Assembly: GCA_037447655.1 (NCBI GenBank)
Contig: JBBHKE010001935.1
Span: 154,086-218,085 of the forward strand
From: Zygnema cylindricum
Taxonomy: Eukaryota; Streptophyta; Zygnematophyceae; Zygnematales; Zygnemataceae
Reading direction: 5' to 3'
Length of the DNA stretch: 64,000 bases
Shown: positions 32,345 to 44,545 of the stretch, piece by piece
Layout: each line of letters opens with the position of its first letter
How positions within the stretch are numbered: position 1 is the first letter of the stretch
Notes under the pieces: generated by a model
What the model was told of the DNA's origin: nothing
The model's input: only the letters and a program-made list of their open reading frames with translations
Databases searched by the model: none
Position numbers and translations under genes: made by a program

Positions 32345-33990
32345 TTAACTTGTGTCCCTTATAGGAAGATCTAAATCCTCCTCACTCTCGGACTCAAAAC
32401 TGATTCTGATTTTCTTAGTGTATTTGAACGGATCAAAGGACTTCCCTTCATCCATGATAACTAGATGCTTTACCATAATGATATCTTGTTTATTTAAGTC
32501 ATAGACTCTATATCCCTTGGTATCCTCATCATATCCCACAAAATATCCCGGATTCACTTTAGCATCTAGTTTCCATTTTTTCTTCTCTGTGTCAAGATTG
32601 TAAACTTGACTACCGAATACTTTCAAGTGAGAAATATTCGGTTTCCATCCAACCCATCTCTCGTACGGGGTCATTCCTTTAACAGCTTTGGTGAGGACTC
32701 TATTCTTAATGTAGTTAGCATAGTTCATGGCCTCTGCCCAAAATCTTCTTCCTATTTTCTTAACTGCCAACATGCTGCACACACTATCTCCCAAAGTACG
32801 GTTTAACCTCTCAGCTACCCCATTCTATTCTGGATTATTAGGTACGGTTTTCTGATGCTGAACTCCCTCATCTCTCAAATAATCCTTAAATTGGTTAGAG
32901 GTGTACTCTCCCCCATTATCACTCCTTATTTTCTTAATAGGGGTAACATGCAACTTCTCACTCCAGGCTTTGTATACTTTAAAGTATTTTGGTGTATCAG
33001 ACTTTCTTTTCAAGAAGTAGACTCTGGAATATATGGACCAATCATCGGTAATTGTCAACATATACCTCTTTCCCCCAACCGAAGGCACTCTTGCTAGTCT
33101 CGAGATATCTTTATGGACAAGATCTAGTACTTTCTCACCTCTATATGTGGCAGTTTTGGGAAAGGGAAGAATGTGAGCCTTACCTTGGGCACAGCCACTA
33201 CAATCATCCATCATCTCATTATCCCCAAACTGAATGCCCTCTACTCCAACCATCTTCTTCATTTCCCTCAGCCTATGAAAATGCACATATCCCAAATGCT
33301 TATGCCAGATCATCAAGCTCAAGACACCACCATAGTAAGCATTCTTCTTTTCATTACTCAGGTTAAGCCTAAACATTCCTTACCTACCCTTATCTGTTGT
33401 GAAGTAGACTTCATCTCCATACTTTGCTGTAAAGACTCCCTTTCTAGTGAAGGTATCAAAATCCTTGTTATCTAATACAGAAGTAGACAGAAGATTCTTA
33501 CTCAACTGAGGAATGTAGAGCACAACTGAGAAGGTGAGAATAGAAGTCTTACCCTCCACTAAGACTTTGAGATCTTCCGAGCCCACTAGATCTGTGGTAA
33601 CTACTCTCCCATCCCCATACTCTATTTCCACAGTAGGGATCTTTCTTAGCATAGTGAAGTGGTGCCTGTCACGACACATATGCATGGATGCACCTAAGTC
33701 AATGATCCATCCCACCTATGGAGCTTCCCGATTGGCTCCAAGGGCACACTTCTTTTTCCGAGGGATCTCCTTCTCCTCTAGATTCTCGTCAAGAAAAAGC
33801 TCCCCATCCTCCTCCTCGGTCTCTCCTTTCACTCGTGTGACCAAAAGTGCTTTCTTCTTCCCTCCGGAAGATCCCCCTCCACAATTTTCTTGAAGCTTCA
33901 GCTCCGAAATCTTGATGCAATGAGCTATGAAGTGACCCGGCTTTTTGCAGAAATGACAAAGGCCCTTTGGAATTGTAAAAGGGTTACAGG
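32345..33990 (-). pseudogene. copia-B gag zinc knuckle, protease and integrase
   Basis: Zinc knuckle CHFCKKPGHFIAHC near 33965-33915; protease WIIDLGASMHMC near 33715 (D-L-G instead of D-T/S-G); pre-integrase HLGYVHFHRL...CSGCAQGKAH; integrase core ITDDWS and IRSDNGGEYTS, then the C-terminal region (NRVLTKAVKGMTPYERW). A stop near 32823 splits the core just before NGVAERLNR, and another at ~33377 follows the protease. The altered protease triad would by itself impair processing. Confidence 0.87.
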
Positions 33991-34019
33991 AATTGAGTAC
34001 TTAGTGGCTAGGGCTAGGC

Positions 34020-34461
34020 TGCTATAGTTGCGATTCCAGAGCAGCGTACCTGCGATTCGAGACCAGCGCAGCATAGCAGCATAGCAACTTAGCAGCGTAG
34101 CAACTTAGTAGCGCAGAAACATAGCAGCGCAGCAGAGCAACGCCGAAGAATATAGATCGAGCGGTATAGTTCTATAAGAATGTTTGGATAGATCTCGGTT
34201 GACCGTGAAGTTCCACGTGTACATTTGTATAGTACTTGGTTGACTAATAGTTAGCTAGTTTAAAAAGTGAAGTAGGCTTAGTGAGTAGACACTCTTGTTT
34301 GAGTAGACCTTCGCAGCGAGCGCAAACCTTGTACTCTCTCCCAAGTAATAAAGCGCAACTTGTCTGTCAGTGTTGTGTACTCGTACTGTTACTACGTGAA
34401 GATCCTTCGTATTTTCCGCTGTGGATTGTGGCGTGCTGTGTGTACTATTGTCCCTTTTACA
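34020..34461 (+). repeat. Gypsy 5' LTR (about 442 bp)
   Basis: Ends CCCTTTTACA immediately before the primer site. The first half contains AGCAGCGTAGCAACTTAGC-like repeats, compositionally like those of the copia-1 LTR. With no second LTR to compare, the start is provisional. Confidence 0.6.
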
Positions 34462-34462
34462 C

Positions 34463-34474
34463 TAGTATCAGAGC
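34463..34474 (+). promoter_or_regulatory. Gypsy primer-binding site
   Basis: TAGTATCAGAGC differs by one base from TGGTATCAGAGC, the complement of the 3' end of plant initiator tRNA-Met, and follows the LTR by one base. This is the standard full-tRNA type, unlike the copia elements around it. Confidence 0.8.
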
Positions 34475-34493
34475 TATTCCCTGTGCTTGACAA

Positions 34494-35865
34494 CATGGAT
34501 GAACACGGCGTATCCACTACATAAATGTTAGCGCAAGTTCTAAAGGAGTTAGAAAGTGTTAGATTAGGGAATGCGTAGCTGAGCAACACCGTCGTAGCCT
34601 TGGAGTCTCGTCTTGGGGAGCGACCCCATGGAGGCATGGAGAGAGACTTCAAGAGACTGAAATTAAGACTTCCCGACGAGTTTGACCCTGCAAGACACAA
34701 AAACCTTGACACATGGCTATTCTTCGTTGCAAACTATCTCGAGAATTTTCCTAGTCTATCGGATCGGAAGAAGATTCACTACGCGGGTGGTCTTTTTAAA
34801 GGGGGAGTGGGGGCATGGTGGAGGGCTTTTGGTGGAGGATGATGAGATACCGACTACCTAGGCACTCTTCGCTCAACTTCTCCGCGACGCTTGGCAGCTC
34901 GTCAACACGATGAAGGCAGCAAGAGATAAGATCGCAATATTGAAGCAATGAACCTCAGTGTTCGAGTTTACGTAGCGGTTCTTGGAGTGCAAAGTTCATA
35001 TACCTACGATGATGGAGGATGAAGTTGTTGTTCGCTACGTGAAGGGGCTTATATCATCTATTTGTAGGGATGTGGAACAATGGCTTGCTTGGGAAAGCAT
35101 GACTCCAACTCTCTTGGCAAGCGGACCGATTCGGTTGGCTTTAACCTCCAGAGACCTTATCACTATCGGTGGAGCAAGAGCCGAATAAACCGACGACAGG
35201 ATGGTCCAACCCCCATGGAGCTTGGCGCAATTGAAGAGGATAAAGAAGTGGTCAACGTCCTGCGGAGAAAGAAGAAACCTACCAAGACCAAGACCAACTA
35301 CTTATCCCCCAAGGAGCTTAAGGGGAGGAGGCAAAATGGCCTATGCTTCCAGTGTGGTTCCCCAGATCACATGGCTGGAGAATGTCCAAAACCGAAAGGT
35401 CCCAAAAAGGGAAAACTTAACGTTTTGAGGTTAGCTAGAGAAGGAGGAGACCCTTTGATATTTCGGGGTCAAATCGGAGTGAACGCAACTAACTTCATGG
35501 TGGACTCTGGAGCATCGGGGAACTTCATCAATGAGGTGAACGTGAAAAGGTTGAAACTTTCTCTTGTGGTGCTAAAAGATCATCAGTCAGTACAATTGGT
35601 CGACGGAAGTTCCTTATCGATTACCCATCGTACTCCGAGGTTACGCGTCAGAATTGGGAAATTTCGATGGTATGACACGCTTCATGTATTACCTCTTGGG
35701 GACCATGAAGTAATCCTGGGGAAACCGTGGCTGCAAAAATGGAATCCGACGATCGATTGGCAAAGTGGCGATATGAGAGTGAAGAAAGGAGAAGAAGAGT
35801 TTGACATAAAAGCGGGAGCGGCTGGTAAGGGAGCGAAAGAGGGACGCCTACTTTCGGCCTTATAG
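34494..35865 (+). pseudogene. Gypsy gag and protease
   Basis: The capsid part is open at 34600-34842 (LPDEFDPARHKNLDTWLFF, FKGGVGAWW), then broken by stops. 35080-35865 is a long frame with PMELGAIEE, zinc knuckle CFQCGSPDHMAGEC and retropepsin FMVDSGASGNFI (D-S-G triad), then VILGKPWLQKWNP. The protease domain itself looks intact; the capsid is not. Confidence 0.9.
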
Positions 35866-36059
35866 GTTAAGAGGGCACACAAGAAAGGGGAAACGATTGG
35901 TATGGCGGTTGTCTAGCCAATGGAGGAGGCGAACAAGGAGATCCCGAAATATGGAAGAAGAAGGACCCCGACTTCCACTCAAAAAAAAGTGACAACCCTA
36001 CAAAGATTTCCGAAGAGGCCCGGAAGTCGTGACAAAACTTCTTGAGTATGAAGATGTAT

Positions 36060-38143
36060 TTCCCCGAAGCTCTCGAAGGATTAACTCCGAAGCGCGAAGT
36101 AGACCATAAGATAGAACTTGTTCTTGGAGCGTAACCCTGGCTTTTTGGATGTACAAGACGAGTTACACCAAGTTGGACGAACTCAAACTCGCGTAGTTAG
36201 TCGAAGCCGGAGCAATTAAACCGAGCAAGTCACCGTATCGAGCCCCCGTTCTTTTCGTAAACAAGAAAGATGGAGGTTTCCGTATGGGTATAGACTACTG
36301 AGGGCTAAAAAACCTAGCAGTGAAGAATGCGTACCCTTTATCGAGGATAGACGAATTATTGGATAGACTGCGAGGAGCTCAATCTTTTTCGAAGATACAC
36401 TTACGGAGCAGCTACCACCAAATTAGAATTGCCGAGGGAGATGTCTGTGCAACTCTGAGACCTCCATAAGTCCTCAGAGTAGACAGCTTCCAAGAAGCCT
36501 CTAGGATAATCCTGACCCCTTTGTGTTTCAGCAAAAATAACTGCCATCCTGGCAGACAAAATCCCTGACCACCTGCACCCATGTGAAGGCAAGACTCCCC
36601 TGAGTCGATAGCAAAAAGAATCTCTGAATTTGCTCCCCTGAGCAGTAAGTTATGGAGGGTCAAAGTTGACCTTTTATACAGAAGCTCTCTGGGAGAGAGG
36701 GTCCTATCTTCTAAATTTTTCTAAGTCCTATCTCTCTCACAGACTCTATCTATTGATGTATGGAACCAATCAGAATTGAGTTCCGTACTCAAAAGTACAG
36801 CTGCCGGTGTACTTTAGGTATGGACATTGTACGACATGGCCTAAATGTCGACACATGTCATATCCGGATTCGTTGCCATAATCTCCGGAGATTCCGCGAT
36901 CCAATGTAATTTCGCCACGCGTCATCCGATGTGGCGATGGCCACAAACCGCCGAAATCTTCCTCCGCGATCTCGGAGCTAATTGCGGCCGTCCGATTAGA
37001 ATGTATTTTAATCGTAGCCGTAATAAATATATGTGCGGTATTTGTTTCACTTACGAAACAAATGCGCGGTATTGATTCGTCATCCGTACCGTAATCCGTA
37101 CCGGATCTATGTATCACGTAATCAATTATAATTAAATAAATTATCGTACGTATACATATTTAAATACTTATCAAACTATATACTACGTTACACTAATCAT
37201 AGACTTAACGGCTAAGGCTACCGGTTATCCTGTCTGCCGGCCGGTAGGTACAAGGATCAATTCCTGTCGGCGGCACATACCTTTTAAATAAATAAACCCT
37301 AACTAATATAAATTTCCCGTAAACCTCAGGATAGCCTAGGTAGCCATGGCTCTAGCTTCCTCTTCAATTTCTCAGTGACTGCAACAAGTTTGAGAGTTGG
37401 AGAGAGAAGTTAGAGATAGACTGCCTCGGCTTCTTTATTTCTTTTCAGACCTAGAAAATACTTTTAAACCATTAGTTTCTACAGTCTGAAAACCGGCGTT
37501 TAGAACTCGTTATGGTCATTTCCAATTTCAGGTAATGTTGTTCGGGTTGACTAATGCACGGGCAACTTTTATGCATTTAATGAATTCCATCTTTCGGCAA
37601 TATCTGGACGCATTTGTTATCGTCATCCTAGATGACATCATGGTGTATAGCCCAAGGCTGAAAGAACATATAAAGCATCAACAGACGGTCTTACAAGTCC
37701 TTCGGGAAAATAAGTTGTACCCAAAGAGAAGCATATGTGACTTCTTCAAGGAGAAAATTGATTTTCTATGCCATATGGTGAGCCGGGACGGAATCGCAGT
37801 GGATCCGAACAAAACGAGGGCAGTGTAGGAGTGGCCGCAGCCAGCGAATATTACGGAGTTACGAAGCTTTTTAGGATTATGCTATTACTATCGACGTTTT
37901 GTCGAGGGTTTTGCAAAAATCGTTGCACCACTCACTGAGACACTCAAGAATGACGTGCCCTTTGATTGGAAATCGGCGCACGGGGCTGCCATTAGCACGC
38001 TAAAGGAGCGGTTGGTTACAGCCCCTGTGTTAGCTGTTCCCTTCCCGGACTTACCTTGGAGGATAATCACCGACGCTAGCGATACGGCTATTGGAGCAAT
38101 CCTTATGCAGGATCAAGGGAAAGGCCTTCAACCCATTGCCTAT
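36060..38143 (+). pseudogene. Gypsy reverse transcriptase (split by a solo LTR)
   Basis: The fingers (KPSKSPYRAPVLFVNKKDGG, NAYPLSRIDELLDRL) end at 36447 with SYHQIRIAEGDV. After the inserted LTR the frame resumes at 37494 (RTRYGHFQFQVMLFGLTNA) with the active-site box VILDDIMVYS, then the connection and RNase H start (WRIITDASDTAIGAILMQD) to 38143. Additional stops occur (e.g. near 36299, 37826), so decay is not due to the insertions alone. Confidence 0.88.
36448..37493 (-). mobile_element. Solo copia LTR (1046 bp) in gypsy RT, GTCTG target duplication
   Basis: On the minus strand it runs TGTAGAAACTAATGG to CTCAGAGTTGCA. GTCTG flanks it at 36443-36447 and 37494-37498. Taking out the LTR and one GTCTG rejoins the gypsy frame. 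It carries GTATAAAA (36673-36680), a palindrome GGTCAAAGTTGACC at 36659-36672, a GACTCAGGGGAGTC hairpin and an antisense tRNA-like block at 37203-37270. Closest relative in the window is the LTR at 52922-53955. Confidence 0.93.
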
Positions 38144-39126
38144 TGTGGAAAAGAGAGGTATTTTGTTGTCTTTCTTGTGGACTTACTGCAGTCCTCATCT
38201 TATCGTAGTCACTGAGGATCAGCAAACAGTCATGGCTGCCAGCTGCAACTAAAGGAGACAAGTAGATCATTGAAGTAGATCATTCAGTACATATTTCTCT
38301 GCAAAATGTAACTGCCCCCTTATGAGATTTGAACCAGTGACCTCTGGGGGATGACCATACGGACCAGCCATGTGCCTTATCCGGTAAGTCTTGAAGAAAT
38401 CGATACATGCATATGGCGCGATGTTTATTTAAAGTTATGCCGCACCGAATATTTCATTTAACTAATTACTTGACGATTTTTGCATGGAAACATACCAGTC
38501 CGCACGAAATCAGGACCGCACGAAATATAGGAATTAACATTTAATTTCGATAGACTAAATCAAATGTCCAAATCTGATCGAACGACTCACAGTGGAGCCA
38601 GAATGCCGAAATAGCCGTTTGGCAATTTGTGGACAGGATGTCGGTGGATGACACGTGGCAACATATGGCTGGATAGCATATATCACGAGAGGAGCAACTA
38701 CGGTTCTGGATCTGACACGCGTCAGCGGAACGGCCATGCCGTATTATGGCCGTACTAGAAGTACAACGCTACCTGTACCTTCTTGTACTTTACAATCTTA
38801 TGATAGGTCGAAGTACCTTAGTAGTAGACTTAGAGAGGTAGTTTAGGACTTAGAATATTTTTGGTTTTCCAGCCTCTTTCCCAAAGTGCACTTGTATTTA
38901 TAGACCAACTTTGGTCAGCCACAACTTAATGCTCCGGTGAGCAAATTCAGTGATTCTTTTTGCAACGGACTCATGGGAGTCCACGCTACACATGGGTGTA
39001 GTTGGTTAGAGTTTTTGCGTCCTAGGGTGGGACTTATTCATTGTCAAATTCAAAAGTGCATATATTATCCTAGAGGCTTCATATAAGCTGGACATTGTGT
39101 GTACCAATGGAGGTCACAAAATTACA
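38144..39126 (+). repeat. 5' LTR of copia-DE
   Basis: Begins TGTGGAAAAGAG and ends AAAATTACA. It has TATTTATA at 38895-38902, then GACCAACTTTGGTC and GGACTCATGGGAGTCC. An ATG at 39107 lies 20 bases before the LTR end. An antisense tRNA-like block is at 38318-38390. Confidence 0.92.
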
Positions 39127-40796
39127 CGTTATGTGCCCACCCTCTAGGGTGCCAACATTCAATGGAACAGGGTTCATTTATTGGGAAACTATGATATGGG
39201 GTGCATTGTTTGAAAAAAGGCTTTGGGGCATTGTGAGTGGTCGAGTGCGCCGGCCATCCGCAAAATTTTGAGTTCCATCAGGGTTTGGATGATCTCGGTT
39301 CACAAGAGGATCTACGAGGGCAGAGGTAGTAGAGGATGTTGGAGGAAGCATCGTGTCGGACATAGGGAAGGAGAAGGGGAAGGAGAAACTCACACCGATG
39401 CCTACTGGATCGATTCCGATAGCAGATGTTCTGAAAACCAAGGTTAATGATAGTGAAATATGGGATTTCAACAACACCGTGGCGACTCATTTATTCTCGC
39501 GCATCTCACCCAAGCAGTGGCAACACCTCATCTTCATGTTGACAAGGCAAACGAGTTGTGGGAGGCTCTTGTGAACATTTACAAGAGTGGTACAATTTAG
39601 CAGCAGAAGTTGGCAGATCAGAAGATACAAGCATATGTATACAAAGGGGGAAAGATGTTAGATTTTTGTAATGACTTGGCTGGGTTATTTATGGAGTTGG
39701 AGAGTGTAGGGAAATGGGAGACCGAGAAAGAAAAGGTAAATACTTTGTTGATGAAACTTCCAGATGATTATGAAAACATTGTTAACAGGGTTCAGGACTT
39801 GCCAAATCATCGATGGATCTGGAACTCCATTGTGGGAATGATTTTGGTTTGGGAAAGCACGATTGAGATTCGGAGAGGAGGAAAGAGTGTTCAGGCATTT
39901 GCTGCTGGTACTATCTAGGGGGATAAGGATTCTAAGCAACCTTATCGGAACTTTGGTGGAGGAAGAAGAGGAAACTATGACGGGTGTAGACCAAGGGCTC
40001 GGAAGGGGCTTTGCCATTTTTGTAAGAATCCGGGACACTACATGGCAGAGTGCACTAAGTTGACGGAGTTGAGATTGAAAGAGGAATCGATTGGAAAATC
40101 GGCCGGAAGGAAAAAGAAGGCGTTCATTGCGACACAAGTCGCGGGAGAGGATACCAATGATGACGATGGAGAACTTCTCCTCGACGAGGAGTTGGAGGTG
40201 AAAGGTGAGCCGGAGATTCCAAAGAGGCAAAAGTGTGCTTTCGGTGGAGTGAAAGAAGCTCCTCAAGAAGGATAGATCATTGATTCTGGAGCCTCTATGC
40301 ATATGTGTAGAGAAAAACCATTGTTCACCAAAATGAGAAAGATCCTTATAGTAGAGATAGAGTATGGGGATGGGAGAATAGTGACCACTAATTCAGTGGG
40401 ATCAGTGGATCTGAGGGTCCTAGTTGATGGAAAGACATCTATAGTCACTTTTTCTGATGTTATTTTTATTCCGGAGCTAAACAAAAATGTTATCTCTACA
40501 TCGGTCTTAGATGATAAGGGTTTTGAGACTTGTACTAAGAAAGGAGTCTTCGTTGCTAGCTATGAGAATGAAGTGTACTTCACAGCTGAAAAAGGTAGCC
40601 AAGGAATGTTTAGGCTGAATTTGAGTAATGGAAAAACGGGAGTTTACTATGCTGGTGTAAGTGATTTAATGATGTGGCATAAAAGATTGGGACATGTGCA
40701 TATAGATAGATTGAAGGAAATGAAGAAAACAGGTGTAGTTGAGGGCATACATTTTGGAGATAATGAGACTTTGTATGATTTTAGTGGGTGTGCTTA
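39107..40796 (+). pseudogene. copia-DE gag, protease and pre-integrase
   Basis: Gag can be read from the LTR ATG (MEVTKLHVMCPPSRVPTFNG) but is shifted and stopped near 39270 and 39574. The middle part (39610-39918) resumes with LAGLFMELESVGKWETEKEK. Zinc knuckle CHFCKNPGHYMAECTKL lies near 40011-40062. The protease (from about 40275) is IIDSGASMHMC with an intact D-S-G. The pre-integrase domain MWHKRLGHVHIDRLKEM ends in a stop at 40796 within the CxxC region. Confidence 0.87.
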
Positions 40797-40853
40797 AGGA
40801 AAGGCCCAAAGATTACCTTTTCCAAAAGCCGCAACATATAAGGGTGAAAAGGT

Positions 40854-41136
40854 TTACTCCCTTTATTTTCTAGTCAATATTTAATTTCAGACCACACTTC
40901 TCCCTGCAAAAAATTAGCTTAGGGGAAGGCACAGGTTTGGTCATCGTATCCGCTACCATCTCACTATCTAGTCTGTACTCTAAACTGATTTTTTTGTTTT
41001 CTACTTTTTCTCTAACAAAGTTGAGTCTGATGTCCATGTGTTTGGCTTTAAAATGATGTTTAGGATTGGCAGAAATAGCGATTGCTGCCTGATTATCAAA
41101 AAATATTTTATGCACACCACTTTTAAGGTGACCAAT
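40854..41136 (-). other. Inverted RNase H / polypurine-tract segment inside the integrase
   Basis: These ~280 bases read on the minus strand as the end of copia RNase H (FFDNQAAIAISANPKHHFKAKHM ... PVPSPKLIFCREKCGL) followed by the CTAGAAAATAAAGGGAG pre-LTR sequence. They replace the first half of the integrase core, including the first catalytic Asp. The sequence differs from this element's own RNase H, so it came from a sister copy. Confidence 0.82.
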
Positions 41137-43554
41137 AGGGGGTAATTCACTTCTAATGAATTTGAGGATTGCTTGAAAGAGGAATGGGTTCAACATCAAA
41201 AGATAGTCCCAAAGAACCCACAACAAAATGGTGTAGCTGAAAGACTAAATCGGACATTAAGTGATAGTGCCCGTAGCATGTTGATAGATAAAAAAATTAG
41301 GAAAAGCTTTTGGGCAGAAGCAATGAATTGTGCTAACTATCTCAAAAATAGAGTCCTTACCTCAACTGTAAAAGGTTAAACACCCTATGAAAGATGGACC
41401 GGGAGAAAACCTAACATATCACACTTAAAGGTGTTTGTAAGTCAAGTGTTCAGTTTAAACACAAAAAAATCTGATTGGAATTTAGATGCTAGACGAAAGC
41501 CGAGATACTTGGGTATGATGAGAATGTAAAAGGGTATAGAGATTATGATCTCGGAAAAGAAGACATAATTCTAGTGAAACACTTGGTAGTTATGGACGAA
41601 GGAAAATCCATAGATCACTTTAAGTACACTAAACCGGTCAGAATTAGAATTGAATCCGAAAGTGAATTAGATTCAAAAAATACTAACCGAACTCCAGTTC
41701 AGCCTGACTTTGCAGAAGAAGAGGAAAAATTGACTGAGAGTGATCCTCTCTTGGAGTCACAATATCCGGTTCAAACCGAGGAAAAAAATGAAGAAAAACT
41801 GAAAATGGAGGATGAACGTCCGGAGATGGACTTCCCGGATAGGGGAGAAGGCGAAGTTGTTCGGAGAAACCCAAGATTACCCTCCATTCCAGCATCGGAG
41901 TTTGAAGGAGGAAGGAGAAGCAGCAAGAGACTTCAAGAGAGACAAGTGAACAACAAGGTAACTAAGCTGTCACATTTGAGTGAACCTCGGACTTACACGG
42001 ATGCGGTTAATAAACCGGAAGGTTGTAGATAAGTGACAGCTATTAATGATGAGATGGCTTCCATTATGGAAGCAAACACTAGGGAGTTGGTGGATTGTCC
42101 TCCGGATATAAAGCCTATAGGATTCAAGTGGGTATTTAAGTTGAACACTATCGAGCGATACAAGGCTAGATAAGTGGCAAAGGGGTTCACACAGAAGGAG
42201 GGAATAGATTATGAGGAGACCTTCGCTCCGATTGTTAGATTCCCCTCCGTCCGGATTTTACTTAGTCTCGCGGTAGCGGAAGACATGGAAGTGCACTAGA
42301 TGGACATCAAACCCGCTTTCTTACACGGAGAATTGGAAGAAGAGATTTTCATGAGACAACCGGAAGGATTTGGGGAGAAAAGAGAAGAAAGCAAGTTGTG
42401 TTGATTGATGAAGTTTCTTTATGGACTAAAGCAAGCTCCTCGCCAATGGAACAAAAAGTTTGATGAGTTCTTAACGAATTTGGCATATATCCGGATCAGT
42501 TCGGATCATTCGATCTACTTATTTGAGGATGAGGAAGTTATAATTTTCATTGCCATATATGTTTGATGATTTGCTTGTGTTAAGTAAATCAATGGTGAAA
42601 ATTAATAAATTGAAAAAGGATCTAACAAGTAGATTTGAAATGAAAGATTTGGGGGAGGCAAAATACATATTGGGAATTCAAATGGAGAGGGATAGAGAAA
42701 AGAGGATAATTAGACTAACTCAAAAGGAAGCAATTAAGAACATGCAGGAAAAATTTCAAATGGATAAAGCAAATAGTTGTACGACTCAAATGGACTTAAA
42801 GAAGGGAAGTGAGGGGAGCTCAGAAGAAGGAATCTTGATCTTAGATAATGAGTTAGGACCTGAGGAAAGTAAGTTCATGCAAACTATTGCGTACAGACAG
42901 GTTGTCTGTAGTTTGATCTATTTTATGAATTGTACTCGTCTTGATATTGCAGCAGCTGTGGGAGTATTAAGTAGGAGTCTGAATGATCCTAGAAAGAAAG
43001 ATTAGGAAGCGACCAAAAGGGTCATGCGGTTATTGATAGGAAAAAGAGATCTATGGTTGCATTTCCGAGGGAATAATAGTGACATCACCACTTGGAGTGA
43101 TGCCAGTTAGGGGGATGCTCCGATGAGGAGGTGTACTTCTGGGTATGTGTTATATGTTGGGAATGGAGCTTGTTGTTGGAGCAGCAAGCAACAAAAGGTG
43201 ATTGCTCAATCCACTATGGAAGCTAAGTATATGACCTCTTGTTCGGCTGTGAAAGAATTAATGTGGGTGAAATCTTTGCTTCAAGAATTGGGATACATGA
43301 TGGATGGAGTGCAAAAGATATTTTGTGACAATCAAGCAGCAATTGCAATTGCAGCAAACCCTAAACATCACTTTAAAGCAAAAAATATGGATATTCGTTT
43401 GAGCTTTGTGAGGGAGAAAGTTGAGAATAAAATCATTAGTTTGGAATATAGACCTGATGGTGAGATGGTAGCAGATATGATGACTAAATCGGTTCCTTCT
43501 CCTAAATTGTTATTTTGTAGGGAGAAGTGTGTACTGAAGCAAAAGATAGACTAG
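41137..43554 (+). pseudogene. copia-DE integrase C-part, reverse transcriptase and RNase H
   Basis: Integrase resumes at NEFEDCLKEEWVQHQKIVPKNPQQNGVAERLNR (catalytic Glu region). RT has [19 protein letters not shown] and [20 protein letters not shown], with several stops. A one-base insertion lies in the YVDD box near 42560, then LLVLSKSM continues in frame. RNase H (43123-43554) keeps FCDNQAAIAIAANPKHHF and ends at TAG before the polypurine tract. Confidence 0.88.
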
Positions 43555-43567
43555 AAAATAATGGGAG

Positions 43568-44545
43568 TGTTGAAAAGAGAGGGATTTTGTAGTCTTTCTT
43601 GTGGACATACTGCAGTCCTCATACTTGTCGTAGTCACTGAGGATTTGCAGACAACCATGGCTGCCATGGTTGCCTGCTGCAGCTAAAGGAGACAGGCAAA
43701 TCATTCAGTACAGATTTCTCTGCAAAATGTAATTGCCCCCTTATGAGATTTGAACCAGTGACCTTTGGAGGATGACCGTACGGACCAGCGATGTGCCTTA
43801 TCCGGTAAGTCTTGAAAAAATCAATACATGCATATGGCGCAATACTTATTTAAAGTTATGCCGCGCCGGATATTTCATTTAACTAATTAACGATGATTTA
43901 TGCATGGAAACATACCTGTCCGCATGAAATTGGGACGGCACGAAATATACGAATTAACATTTAATTTCTATAGACCAAATCAAATTTCCAGATCTGATCG
44001 AACGGCTCACAGTGGAGCCAGAATGCCGGAATAGTCGTTTAGCGATTTGCGGATAGGATGTCGATAGATGACACGTGGCAACATATGGCTGGATAGCAGA
44101 TATCACGAGAGGAGCAACTACGGTTCTGGATTGAACATGCGTCAGCGGAACGACTATGCCGTACAATGGCCGTACTAGAAGTACAGCGGTACCTGTACCT
44201 TCTTCTACTTTAGAGTCTTATGATTGGTTGAAGTACCTTAGTAGTAGGCTTAGAGAGGTAGCTTAGGACTTAGAATTTTTTTGGTTTTCTAGCCTCTCTC
44301 CTAGAGTGCTCTGTTAATATTTGACCAACTTTGGTCAGCCACAACTTAATGCTCCGGTGAGCAAATTCAGTGATTCTTTTTGCAACGAACTCAAGGGAGT
44401 CCAAGCTACATAGAGGTGTAGTCGGTGAATGTTTTTGCGTCCCAAGTGGGACTTATTCATTGTCAAAGTCAAAAGTGCATATATTATCCTAGAGGCTTCA
44501 CATAAGTTGGACATTCTGTGTACCAATCGAGGTCACAGAATTACA
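43568..44545 (+). repeat. 3' LTR of copia-DE
   Basis: Begins TGTTGAAAAGAG and ends AGAATTACA. Landmarks match the 5' LTR. The LTR-end ATG is mutated to ATC here and the TATA region is degraded (TTAATATTTG), which shows drift after insertion. Confidence 0.92.

Larger units (their letters stand above)
29487..33990 (-). mobile_element. 5'-truncated copia element 'copia-B'
   Basis: The 3' LTR is 29487-30482, preceded on the minus strand by the polypurine tract TTAGGGGAG. The internal region runs from RNase H (30439) up to a gag zinc knuckle near 33920-33965. There the gypsy LTR begins, so the 5' part and 5' LTR are missing. Gene order and sequence are those of copia-DE at 38144. Confidence 0.88.
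38144..44545 (+). mobile_element. Complete-length copia element 'copia-DE' in gypsy RNase H
   Basis: LTRs at 38144-39126 (983 bp) and 43568-44545 (978 bp) are very similar. The flanking repeats CCTAT/CCTAC (38139-38143, 44546-44550) differ by one base. The gypsy frame PIAY...DSQKLKATEFNW resumes across it. The primer site (39127-39141) and the polypurine tract AATAATGGGAG are present. The 6402-bp length is typical of copia elements. The coding part is broken by stops and frameshifts, and part of integrase is replaced by an inverted segment (40854-41136). Confidence 0.93.

Noticed and set aside
39685-40302. 205-codon minus-strand frame
   Set aside because: Antisense shadow of copia-DE gag and protease start.
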